Source: Opisthocomus hoazin (taxonomy: Eukaryota > Chordata > Aves > Opisthocomiformes > Opisthocomidae). Taken from it: a stretch of 64,000 bases of DNA. Positions 36,409 to 47,982 of this stretch are shown here, one piece after another (position 1 is the first letter of the stretch; every line of letters starts with the position of its first letter). The notes below the pieces were generated by a model. It was not told the origin of the DNA. It saw only the letters and a program-made list of their open reading frames with translations, and did not search any database. Location: contig NC_134415.1 in NCBI RefSeq assembly GCF_030867145.1, positions 65,811,300 to 65,875,299 of the forward strand. Reading direction: 5' to 3'. The translations under genes were made by a program, and so were the position numbers.

Positions 36409-38315
36409 GTATATTTTAAAGGGTTATTCTTTCCTCCTTCGTGATCTTGGGAACTTGCCATTTTAACATAGGATTTCTGAAGTATTTTTTGTATTAGGAG
36501 TTTGATCAGGCTCTGTCACTTTATTTTTCTTTTTTAAGTAATATTTCTTTTTTAATCTTAGTTTTGCAACTAGAGAGAGCACATTATCTTGCAAGATTTG
36601 AGAATTAAGTCATGGCAAGTTGCACAAATTTTCCTCCTGCTTAATGTAACAGAAATGTACTATAGACATACAGTTGCTCAAGATTAGATTTTTATATGAG
36701 TAAGAGTGGTTAAAAATAGAGCTTGTATTATGGCAACTTCCTAAAGAAAATAAACAAATAAGCCCTAATCTCACCCAAACAAAACATAGTAGCAACATTG
36801 TCATTCTTGTTTGGCTTTTGTGATGTGTCAGTTTCCTAAAATTAATGAAAGTCAGCATAGGTATGGTCTTAGTGATGTACTGCCTTTTTTACTTCAGTAA
36901 AATGTATTGGATGGAATCCGTACTGCAGATATCTATGTGAAATTTGACAGAGGGAGGTTCTGAGAACACAAATTTTGAAACTTTTAGAGAACATAATTTA
37001 ATACTTGAATTTTGAGGGGGGTGAAAAAATCCCTTTTTTACACCATGTTACTCTTCTCTCTTTTAATCTTGTTTCTTGAGGAGCCTAAACTTGTACAGGC
37101 AAATGTCTGTTCATCCCCCTGTGTATATCTATGCTTTCTTCAGCTCTTTAATAATTTCTAAGCCTGTAGGCCAGTTATAGTAAAGTATGAGTGAAGAGTA
37201 GATGTCTCATAGATGTTAGTTTTCAATGAGTTGCAGAGACACGCTTGCTTGAGAGCATGGCCACAAGGCTTATTTTTTATTGAATATCTTCATTAGAATT
37301 TTGATGATCTGAGGAAACAAGCAAGGAGAAAAGTTGTGGTTAGAGGTAGAATCTCTTACTAGATCCATTAGAGCAGAGAAACTTGAGGGTATGTAAGCTT
37401 TTTGCCTACAGAGCTTGTCTTGCTGTCTTCCTTTCCTGTCATAAAAGCATCCACAGGAAGGGGACAGCAGGGAGAGATGCTGGAAACCAGGCTGCTCATT
37501 TTGTTCTGCTCTGAACAGAAGTCCATTTCTCTGAATTTTTTTTTTTGATTCTGAAAGAAAGGAAGAAAAAGAATTTGGTGAAGAGACAGAGGGGTGTTTG
37601 TAGGAGAGGTGGAGACGAGTCCATTTTCTTGTTTTGCTCTCTTGATCCCACAAGACTTTTGCAGTGAAAATATGCTGCCTGCTATAATAGAAGCCTTAAC
37701 TATTTCTGACGCTTGATAATTGTCTGTTGTTTTAATTTTGCATTGGTAAAAGTGAATCTGGGCAAGTGAAACACACGTTTTAAGAGAAGTCGTGGACTAC
37801 ATTCCTTGTTCTGTAAGCATTTGAGCATGAGCTTAATTTTATTAATGCAGGTAAATTTTATTATGAACAGAATTCTCAGCACAATAAAGTTCTTACTTAT
37901 ATGGGGGCTTCTATGGCTTTACATATTCATTCCCTCTTTCCTCCTATTCTGCTGTACCTTGTCCTTTTCTCTCTAATCTTTCAATATGAGTCAAAATAGA
38001 TCTGAATGGTAATTTATATTGGAACTTTACCTTTGCCTTTCTTTTAATTTACAGCTGTTTTATTCTGAAGTTCTAGTACAGAATTTGTACATCACCACAG
38101 AACATACTGTATATCTATTGTATGAATTTTTATTGCAACTTGCACAGAGGATTGAAATACCCATCAAATGTAACTTTTTCATTTTTTTTTCCATAAGGCG
38201 ATCAATCATCATGTGTAGATTAACCAAACAGATCTTATTCTTCAAGAGACCAAATTAACTTTTTTGCCTTTCCTTGATTCGTGATGTGTTACCCCTTTTT
38301 ACTTGAGGAAATGAA

Positions 38316-38371
38316 GGTCTCATTTAAAGAAAAAAAGGGGAGGAAGGGAAAAAAGAAAAGAGAAAAAACTA
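38316..38371. repeat. Polypurine tract
   Basis: Strongly purine-biased A/G run (AAAGAAAAAAAGGGGAGGAA and similar) about 200 bp upstream of MAP3K5 exon 2. May adopt triplex-type DNA; no gene content. Confidence 0.7.
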
Positions 38372-38559
38372 AGCCACATCCTGCTGACTTTATTCAAAAT
38401 TCAAACATAACAGCTAAAATGGGGAAATCCCTCTAGATCTCTTATTTCCTACTTAAAGTTGGGTGTCGTATCAAAGCAAACGGTGTGAAAAGACATGGCC
38501 TAGAAGTATTTGGCTGCCAGCAATGTATGGCATTGACAATTTTTCATTTCTTTCTGCAG

Positions 38560-38699
38560 ATATTGCTGTGGTAGAGATGAGTGATGCCTTCCGTCAGCCT
38601 TCCCTGTTCTACCACCTGGGAGTCAGGGAGAGCTTCAGCATGGCGAACAACATCATCCTCTACTGTGATACAAACGCGGAGTCTCTGCAGTCCCTGAAG
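38560..38699 (+). CDS. MAP3K5: MAP3K5 coding exon 2
   Basis: Encodes residues 133-179 of the thioredoxin-binding domain. The G from exon 1 completes Asp133; the exon then reads IAVVEMSDAFRQPSLFYHLG, VRESFSMANNIILYCDTN and ESLQSLK. Only two positions (Ala-Glu for Ser-Asp before SLQSLK) differ from the recalled human ASK1 sequence. The acceptor is TTTCTTTCTGCAG and the donor is GTAGCT at 38700, a weaker donor than the other exons have. It ends on a codon boundary, so the next intron is phase 0. Confidence 0.98.
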
Positions 38700-41562
38700 G
38701 TAGCTGTGAATGGAAAAACGGGGTGGGCTGGGAGGAAGTCACAGAGACAGTTGGTCCAACTCTTCAGATGGGTTCTCTGTTTCCTGTGGAAAACAAAATG
38801 CTACTTGTGGTTCACAAAAGAATAGCAAAAGTATGCTGAGGCCGGGAAAACATGCCACAGTGAAATGCTGAAAAACTCCGTTTAGTTTTCCCAAGAGAAA
38901 GACTTAGAAGACACTGTCATGGTCTGTTAAATACCTAGGTGTTAAATGGCTCGTGATGGGAACAAGTATGACAAATTGCGGATGAGAAATTAATGGTATT
39001 GTTACTGGTTAAAATACACTGTTTTGTCATTCGAGAGAATTACTGGTGTCTAGGGTGAACTGTTACAGTAATAATGATCGGGTGAGAATGGTAGCGCGTA
39101 GAGGGCAGCAAAATCATCCTTAAGTTTTAGCTTCTATGTAAAGTAGAGGTTTTCTGCCAAACCCGGTGGGGCCCCGGGTGGCCTTGCTGAGCTACAGGTG
39201 TTTGCATGGGGTCCCTGCAGGATTGCTGTGCGGGAGATCACCAGCAGTGTCGCAGAGTTGGCAGAAACAACACTCACGCCTGGTCCTCAGGGCCGCAGTT
39301 CACAGTACAGTAGGTTGGCTTAAGGCAAGATGATGGTTGAAGATAATCTCTGGGGCTGTGAATTGTGTCAGCCAAGGAGTTGATACTTCCTTCCTACTGC
39401 AACTCTCTAGTAAAGGTTTAGGAACTTCCACAGGGATGAGGTGGGCAGACTTGGATGGCAGTCTTTTCAATTACTTCCCCTCCCTCAGATTCGTTGGCTC
39501 TGATCAGGAGGTGGTTTATGCTATTGCGCTGCCACTCTAGGCACCGCTGAAAAGAAGCATTTCAGTAAGCGGCTTGGTGAGTCAGACTGCAATCTGGGCA
39601 CTGCCGCCTCTCATGAAGGGTTTGCTTCCACTGCTTCTGGCTAGTACAGGCTCTTTGGTTTTGATTCTGTCCCCTTGTTTGCAGCTTGGCCTCTGTTGGG
39701 ATGGATGTACCTTGAGTAACTTAGTTTTTTCCCCCTGCTCTTCCCTTGGGATTTTCTCAGCCAACTGAACTGGTTGCAATCCAATTATTTCCTTTCTTTT
39801 TGCTACACAAAGAGTATACAGATAAAAGCCCTAAAAATAAAACTGCTAATGACAGAAGACCTATCTGTGGCTTGAATTCAGCTATGCAAGCACAATGATC
39901 TACAGTATAAGCAGAGCAGGATTTTATTGTACTGGATCAGGAGCCAAATACCCAACTCCCACTGAAAGTCATTTGGAGTGAGGCACCAGGCTTCCTTGGG
40001 CATGTGGGATAACTTTTACTGGTTTAGGAGCTGGACTTTGCAAACGGGTCCCATGCAAGGTTACCACTGACGTTGGTGGAAGCCCAGTTCTGCACTGGGA
40101 GACCTGGGTGTCCTAGTTGTCACTGGTACAGTGCCTGCTGAAAGACTCTCTTCAGTTTCCTCCAGCTTTCAGCTGAGCCCACATTGCTGCTTTTTATTGT
40201 TTGCAGGAAAGTTGCCAGAGAGCAAGACCTTTTCTGTGCCATTTAGTGGCTGCCTGAAAAAAGTAGTTGTGGGCATGCCTGGGCATCTGTCGAGGCCGTG
40301 TTTGTTACTGTGTTTGTTACAGCCAGCAGACAGAGTAGAAGCAATGCAGGAGCATGTGTGCAGAAGAATCTTGTACAGAAGGTGGTGAATTCAAGAAATG
40401 AAAATGGTTATGGAAATGCGGGAAATGCAAAACTGCTTTTTAATACAAAACATGATTTAGCTGGGGTACAAAGCAATGTAGGGTAACTTTTGCTGGTGGA
40501 ATATTCCTCTATATGAACATCCGGGTCAGACTGGACAAGGCTTTGAGCAACCTGATTTAGTGAAAGATGTCGCTGCTCGTGTTGCGGGGTTCACCTAGAT
40601 GATCTTTAGAGGTCCCTTCCACTGTAGACCACCCTGTGGTTTTATATACATATATGTTTGTATAAACATATTTGTACCACACTTTGAAAGCTAGTGACAG
40701 TTGTATGTGAAACTTGTCCCCTCAATATGGGGAAGAGCATTTTTATGGAAGCCTGACTTAATGCAGCGTGAAAAGTACAAGGTGCCTTGGTTTGCCACTG
40801 TGTTTGTTTTTGATGCTGTGGTGGAGGTGAAGCTGCTTAGTGGTCCCAGTGGCAGAGGTGTAGCGTAGCTGTCTGATAAGTCTGGCAGGGTTATCAGTTG
40901 CTGGGATCAGAACTTGCTGACAAACTTTCCTGAAAGCAAGGTCACTGTCTGCAAGTGGTTCGCACTTGGGTTGTACACCCAGTTTAGAGTGCAAGAACCG
41001 GCCCTTTCCATCCGTATGTGCTCGGGCTTCTTGTTCTCTGAAACTGTACATTTAAAATGTGGAGATAACATTCTTTGCATTAAACCTATTAGGGCAACAT
41101 GAATTTGAACTAGTTTTGGAATATTTTAAAACCTCCTAGAAATACTGCTTTTACTATTCTTCACAGTTTCTTCTACTGGCAGCAAAGTGTTACTATATTT
41201 AACTTCTCAAATATGAGTGCATGTATATTAATAGTCAACCCTTGGACAGCATACTTCTAGAAAAATTTATATAGGGAGGGGTAGGTACATGTTTGCATAT
41301 GTATATACAAGGCACATACCACATATACTCCTGTATATATAAATAGGATGTATGTATCTACTTTGTTCTGTAGTCGTTTTGTCTCTCCTGAGACAATATT
41401 TGATTTATATTGGTTTGACAGGCATAGAAAACATCTACCAACCAGCCTTTCCCTGTCTTGTTTCTGTAAACATTAATATTAGCAAGTCGTATGGGTCAGA
41501 TATCTTTCTTAGTAGCTGTTCAGTGCTATCAACATTATTTTTTTTCTTCTTTTTTATTCCAG
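38700..41562 (+). other. MAP3K5: MAP3K5 intron 2
   Basis: 2.9 kb, GTAGCT...TTTATTCCAG. Holds a CR1 tail at 40523-40645; the rest is unique sequence with no other element recognised. Confidence 0.93.
40523..40645 (+). mobile_element. CR1 LINE 3' end, short diverged copy
   Basis: GGTCAGACTGGACAAGGCTT, then TGAGCAACCTGATTTAGTGA, CTAGATGATCTTTAGAGGTC and CCTTCC match the last coding bases and 3' UTR of CR1. Substitutions, and loss of the clean terminal octamers, make it older than the copies at 27153 and 58088. Confidence 0.85.
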
Positions 41563-41586
41563 GAAATTATTTGCCAGAAGAATAAT
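41563..41586 (+). CDS. MAP3K5: MAP3K5 coding exon 3 (24-nt microexon)
   Basis: Eight codons, residues 180-187: EIICQKNN, matching EIICQKNT at the same place in human ASK1. The acceptor is TTTTTTATTCCAG and the donor GTAAGT is a near-perfect consensus, as often needed for so small an exon. Flanked by phase-0 introns, so skipping it would keep the frame and remove eight residues of the thioredoxin-binding domain, including Cys183 (human Cys200). Only the protein match makes an exon this short identifiable. Confidence 0.95.
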
Positions 41587-43727
41587 GTAAGTATGATTTC
41601 TGGGTGCCAGTTGAATTCTAGGCATTCCAAACTTCTGTTCCATTTAATGTTGTTTATCTTATGTTTTCCACTTGAATCGTTTAACACTCTTACTGTATTT
41701 TACAGAGTTAGATGCAGAATTCTGGAAATCCTAGCAGCAAAACTATGTATATCACTTTGTTGCTAGGTACCAGGCTCACTTCTTACCTTGCCTCTGTCTA
41801 TCAGTGGTATTTTCCTTGCTGCCTTTACTTCTCTGTCATGTTTTTTCACATAACGTTTACATCTGTCATTTTGTTTTTTCCATTGCCTTTTTCTGTACGG
41901 TGTTCTTTAGTGTTTTTAAAAATACTTTATTGAAGGGGAGAGTTGTTTGGAAACTTATGCTCATTTTAGAAACCCATGGCTACAGCTATGAAAATATATA
42001 TATTTATAAAGAGAGAGTGTGTGTGTATGTATTTCCGGAAGTTGTGTCCTGGAACCTGTTACTCCTAGAGCAGTGCAGATTCCGGTAGTCTGTCTGGGAC
42101 TGCCAGTCATTAATCTGTAGGTTTCTGCACCCTGGCATCCCTCTGGTTTCTGAGGTTGGCCTTGCAAATCCTCCCCTTCCCTTCTTCACTCCCAGGTCCA
42201 AAGGAAGCCGACGTGTGACTGCTAGAGTACTGCTTTCTCAGCGTGGTTTGCTCTGGAGCAGCAGGGCCAGTCATGTCAGAATACGTATCTGGCACGTTGA
42301 GTGGTTCTTGGCTTCACTGCAGGACTTACCGGTAGCCATATATGCTAAGATAGCATTTTATAGCAGTTAGTCAGTGGTGCGTAGATACCCTGAGGTGCCA
42401 TGTGTGTGCTGTACATTTCTGTGTATTTGAAGAAACTTTTCTAAGGGGCGTATGGAGTATGTAACTTTAGAAATCTGTGCAGTTTTATTTCCCACAGTGT
42501 TAAAACTGCCATAAAAGCTGCAGTATTCCTGGTTTTACTTTTTTTATTTCACAGTGCAATTTGTGGATTAAGCACTGACTTTTGCCAGTATGAAACATGA
42601 TTTTTTGAAAAAGGTGCAGTTATCTAGTATAGCTGATAAAAGTTTCTAAAGATGGCTTCGACACCAGTGCAAGCTTTGGCCCTAATGCTGCATTTTGAAT
42701 TATATGTATATTTAAAAAAAAGGCAGCAGAGGGCTCCATGTAGACTTTCTGTATCAGTCTTAATGAAAAAGTGCTCTTCAGAGACAGAATACTATGAATG
42801 ACATGCTAGACCAAAAACCTCTTGCCTTTCTCTAATGAAAGTGGGGTAAATGATCAGTTAGACCCCTACATAAATTGAGAGAGAACAGTAAGGCCTTTCT
42901 TGTAAATGGATGTATTGCATTCTGTATTTTTGCTGTGGTGGCCCAGGATCTAGGGAAAATGATGTGTGACTAATGTAGTGTCTCTGGGAGGGTGGGGGGA
43001 AGAGCTCTCTTAGCAGGAAACCAGCGGGAGATGGCTGGTGCAGTAGAATAAAGGGGACATGTCATCTTGTCCTATTTTTAAATGACAGTCTCTGAAGCTC
43101 AAGGAGAGGTATGGTAACTTGGCCCTCATCTGTTTGAGAAAGGATTGTTCTGTTTTCCATTTAAACTTGGATAGGTGGCGGTGAAACTGTCATTTATCAC
43201 TTTTAGAAATGTTTCAGTGCATGCCACAAAACAAATGTGTTCCTTGAGAGTCACAGATATTTTCGAGCACACCCACATAACATCTTTTCTGGCAGGAAGT
43301 ATTTTCCCAGAGCTTAGAACAGGGAAGTCGGTGAAACTGGCTTTGTAACTCTGCAACTGATTATTCCCCCCACCCTACTTTTTCCTCCTTTTTTGGCATG
43401 ATGTCAGCCAAATTACCTGGAAGTAGACTTTCACAATGTTGGTGTGTGCCCAACTTTATAATTCCTGCTTCATGAAAATCGTGTTTCTTTATAAATCGTT
43501 AAGACTCTTGGATTAATGGGTATGACAAAGGTGCTGTTCTTGAGAGGCTGTGACTGATGCCCACCCTTACTAAAAATAGTCATATGAATGATAATGTGAG
43601 GTTTCAAATATGAAAAAAGGAAATTTGTGCATGAGTAAACCAGGAGTTTAGTCCTGCTGTTCTAGAACATGTTTTTTAATAGCACGCAGACATCGGGCTG
43701 TAACAGGGATTAAAAAGGCTGCAAAAC

Positions 43728-43763
43728 AAGTGCGTGCGTGTGTGTATCTATATATATATATCT
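43728..43763. repeat. GTGC/TG and TA simple repeat
   Basis: GTGCGTGCGTGTGTGTATCT passes into a run of TA units. Ordinary microsatellite. Confidence 0.75.
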
Positions 43764-44342
43764 AACTGAAATGCCTTCTGTTTGCTTTTCCTGAACCTTG
43801 TATCCCTAAAACTAGTGGAGAGAGAAAAAAAAAAAATCCATTACCAACTGCTTTGTTCTTTGTTCTGACTGGATTTTTTGTGCTTCCTAATAATAGTCAA
43901 TACGATGTTGCACAGCTAGGATAAGCTGCCTGGAGCCTGCCAGGGCAGAGCAGTGCAAGATAACATAGGCTCATTTCCTGTTATATGTGGTTTTATAGCT
44001 ATTTAGTTGGACCTTTTCCAAATGTTGCAGTAATATCAAAACCATACATTTTTACATGGAGTGCTACTTCAACAAGAGGCAGTTATTTTGATATAAAATA
44101 AAGCTTAAGTTTAGTTTTTCCTGTTATCTGATTTTTGAGGTCAACCAAGCAGCAGAGGGATTTTAGAAACTACCAGTAAAGAGTTTCAGTCACAAGGAGA
44201 TGTTAGTATAAAGGTTACAGCACATGGCTGTACTTTGCTTGCTTTAGCTCACCATTTTTTATTTCATCATAGTTCTCTCTGGTTTGAATCTTATCAACTT
44301 CAGAGAAAAGCTGCAGGTCAGGTTCCAAATGGCCATTTATTC

Positions 44343-44358
44343 TTTTTTTTTTTTTTTT
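44343..44358 (+). repeat. T16 homopolymer
   Basis: Sixteen T about 40 bp before a GC-rich island. Could be the poly(A) side of a minus-strand retroposed copy, but no parent gene was recognised. Confidence 0.85.
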
Positions 44359-44399
44359 AATTTTACTACTTGCTGAATCTGAGGAAGTTTAATGTGCAC

Positions 44400-44815
44400 G
44401 CATTACGCGTATGGTTTGCAGCCAATTGCGTTAAGTCACACTTCGACACAGCACTGGCCTTTCAGGTGCAGCTGCTGGCTCGGACCGGGCTGGGGTGACG
44501 GGCAGCCTTGGGAGCTGCCGGGCTGTGGGCCCACGGTGCAGCTGTGGGGCTGGTCCGATGGGCGATGGGGGGGCAGCTGCAGCCCCTCTGCGGGGCACCT
44601 GGCTCACGGGCGACAGCGGCTGAACAGTGGGATCAGAGACTGTGATTTCTACTGGTTTTCTATAGCCCTTCCTACCCGCCTCCTGTTCGAGGTGTAGCTT
44701 GGGAGGCCGTTTGGTGTAGTGCCCCTTCAACGGGAGAGTGAGTGACCTGGGGTGAGGCGTGCCAGAGGCGTCTGCGAGCGTGGAGTCTCCATGTAGGCAC
44801 TGCTGCAACGCTGTA
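44400..44815. promoter_or_regulatory. GC/CpG-rich island inside intron 3
   Basis: About 415 bp with more than twenty CpGs in an otherwise AT-rich intron, including GCTCGGACCGGGCTGG and CACGGGCGACAGCGGC. The minus strand is open for 125 codons (44431-44808), but the product is Pro/Ala/Arg-rich and unlike any family I know, so it may simply reflect GC content. Could be an internal CpG-island promoter or enhancer, or a retroposed fragment. Confidence 0.45.
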
Positions 44816-47800
44816 GATGCCGTAGGATGTCTTTAGCTATTGGTCTCTTTCACTGTGGAAATAAGGGGAAATGTTTTTAATACTCCTGACCCAGCTGACA
44901 AAATGATTTGGGAGCAGTTTGATTTTTGGTATCTAGGTATGTAAAAATGCTGTGTGGTAACCTTCAGTAAATATTTCATTGATCATAACGGTGGTATTTA
45001 TTGTTCCTTATGGTACATCACTGTCTCTTGCTTGTTCTTTCACTTTTTGAATTCTTTGACTAAAATATTGGACACATACTTTCCTTGGAAAAAGTTAGAA
45101 CTTTTTTCCTGTGTGAGTATGACCACATACAGTGTATACTAGTTTTTAACAAGCATTTAGGATGTGGCATGGTTGCAATAGAACGTTATTGCTGGGCATA
45201 TAAAGAAAGAATATATTCCCGAAGAAAACGTGAAGTGTTTAAAAGAGTAGACTCAGTCTCTGTGCTTCAGCTCATTTGAGGTGTGAGGTTTGCTTGTGTT
45301 CCTTTTCAAATCAATAGCAAGGCTGTCATTTATGTGAGTGGGATTTCAAGTGAACCCATACCAAATCTGTATTCATTAAAGCATCGGCACATGTTAATTT
45401 ACTGTGTGTTTGGGGGATGGCGGGAATAGATTTAATAACTTGGTTTAGGATTTTGCCATCTGCTACATGCAACACCATGTGCAGTCAGAAAGTTGCCTTT
45501 AAGATAACTCTCATCAGAAGAATTGAAATAAGAGCAGATATTTCTTGAAAGAACTACGAAAAAGCTGATTTTAATTAGAGGAGAGTCAGCAGGAAGAACG
45601 GTTCCTACCGTGAGAGATACTCGCTATTTTTATTACCTCAGCTAATTTTATTTATTAAAAAAAAAGTTACATTGGATGCTGACCTGAAGCTTAGGCAAGT
45701 AGATGAGATTCTGGGGGATTCTCCCATGCATGACTAAAGCATCATGGTTTTGTTTGGGGGGGATTTTTGTTTTCTTTGACACCTCTTGTATTTGAGGACA
45801 GCTTTCTTCTGCTTGTAGATATTTGACTATTAAAAAATTCCAGCAGAGCAGTGTTAATAACAGCCTGAGGGCATCAAGAGGACTGCGCACTGTTGGTTCT
45901 GTGGGATTTAGTAGATTTTTCTCACTCTTTTTGAAGTAAAATTCCAGATCTGAGAATCAATTGGGCAGAACTTAAAACGCTTATTTGCACAGCAGTATGT
46001 CGTCTTTATCTGTACAACTTTCAGAGAAAAATCATCTGTACTGTGTCAGGTGTATTTATGAGAGAAAGAACAGTGTCTACCTTGTTGCATGATGTTCTTT
46101 CTAAACAAGACATGGTCTCCAAATTGAATTTCCAAAAGGCTGCCCCTTTCACAACCAACAGCTCTGTACCAGAAAGGGATATTGAAAGAAGGGCTGATTT
46201 ATGTTATTTTAGTGGTCATTAAAATATAACCATATGCTGTGCATTTTTATTATCTCTTAAATACAAATAGTTGCTATATCAAACGAGAAAGAAGTGCTTA
46301 GTGTTCCACTGACCGGTAGGTCTAACTAGAAGCACCGTGATCTTAAATTCTGTAACTGTAGAGCTATTAAGACTGTCTTATGTCTGTATTTAAAGTGGAA
46401 TTACACATGCTCAGGAATTGTTTAATCTTGCACGGTAAGTAGAAAGGGACATTATAAAAGTATAAACCATTTAAAACATTTGCAAAAAGGAGTTGCAGAT
46501 TTCATCACTTTGTGGTAAGTGTTTCTGGATGTGTAGCTGGCTCCAGCCGGTGCTTCTGTCTGCTGATTGGTCTGACTGATTTGGTGAAATGGGCTATGAC
46601 CCAGGCAGCCTTTCAGAAGGTGGCCTGATGTTGCCAAATACCAAGTGTGTCAGCTCAAAGCCTTCAGAGATCCATATGTTTGTATCTCCTAGATATAACT
46701 AGTTCAGCTGAGCTGAGGGCTCAGGCCAAGTTTACCTTATCAAATGCCCTGAGTTCTTGTGCATTTGGCTGAACCATAGCAACTATCTGTGTGCACACTG
46801 GCGGCCTCTCCCAGCCCCTGATGTTTTCAGTAGTGCCTTTCAGTTTACAGCTCAGGTGACCTGCAATCACTTTGTAACTTTCATTAGTGTAATATGAGCT
46901 TTTGAACCTTAAATAATGAGGGATTTGTAAAGAAAGATGGTTGGAAAATGAAACTTCTAGCACCTGTTTTTGATCAGAGGGGTCTATTCCCACCCACTTT
47001 TGAAGACCCTTTATGTGACTCACATTTTTTAAAGGGTGTTGATGTAGCTGAGAATATGGCAATTGGATTTAAGGTGTTAGTCCTTCAAAAATTGTCCATT
47101 TTTCTTGAATAGCTTGATTCTCTTACTTTGATTGTACATGGTATGGTGAGTCAGAAGAATAGGTCAAAGGAAAACAACAATTTTGTCTTGGGTGCTCAGC
47201 AAACTTAGAATCTAGAGTGAAGTTAATTAGGGGTAGGAAAGAATATCAGAGCTTATGAGATCAGAGTTGGGATGGAGTGTTACAGGACTGATTTTATTAG
47301 AATAAGTGGAATATACTTAAATGTTGAAGTGGAATAGCATGCACTAAATCAAAATGCAAAGCAATGTGTGAGCAGATAGGCAGTCAGTGTGCCAAGGAGC
47401 ACCTGATCCCTTCTGACCCAAGTTAGTGTAGCTTATATTTTGACAGAGTGAGGTGAGAAGGGAAGTAAAAGCGGCTGAGATGGAGGTTGCATAGCCTGGG
47501 AGTGAGGAAAGAAGCAAGTCATGCACTCTGCTTTGGGGAGGGAGGTTTAGTACTGTCTGACTGTGGAGCAGCTCCTCGGCTGCTGCCCCCACAGCCTGGT
47601 GCTCTCGAGCTCCTGTCCCAGTCGTTGCCCAAATGCAGTCAGGGTTGGGCTCTGTGTAGTCAAAATTTGTGATGGTGACAAAATATGTTTCTCCGTAGTG
47701 GGAGACTGTAGACTGTATTATACAAGAGCAGTCTTGCTGCTGCTGTTATCTTCTTCCACCACCACCTTTAGTAAATAACATATAACTTTTTTTTTTCTTT

Positions 47801-47930
47801 TGTTACCAGACCTAATACATGTCTGCCTTTCTCAGGTTCAGCTGTTAAATATCTGGTGTACTCCTTAGCTAGGAAAGTGAAATTTAGGTCAATATTTCTT
47901 GTATTTCTTAACTTCACTGCATGTGGGTTT

Positions 47931-47982
47931 TTTCTGTTTGGGTTTTTTTTTTGTTGTTGTGTTTTTTTGTTTTTTTTTTAAA
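47931..47982. repeat. T-rich/TTG low-complexity run
   Basis: Nearly all T and G, with TTTTTTTTTTGTTGTTG-type sequence; no gene content. Confidence 0.8.

Larger units (their letters stand above)
8769..38559 (+). other. MAP3K5: MAP3K5 intron 1 (29.8 kb)
   Basis: Donor GTGAGG at 8769; acceptor TTTCTTTCTGCAG ending at 38559. Mostly AT-rich unique sequence. Recognised contents are listed separately: a CR1 tail at 27153, weak ancient SINE-like and CR1-like traces, a perfect inverted repeat at 20496, an AT-rich tract at 31790 and an AT microsatellite at 36387. Positions 9400-9850 are still fairly GC-rich, a fading edge of the CpG island. I found no nested gene, tRNA or snRNA and no convincing alternative exon. 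Confidence 0.9.
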
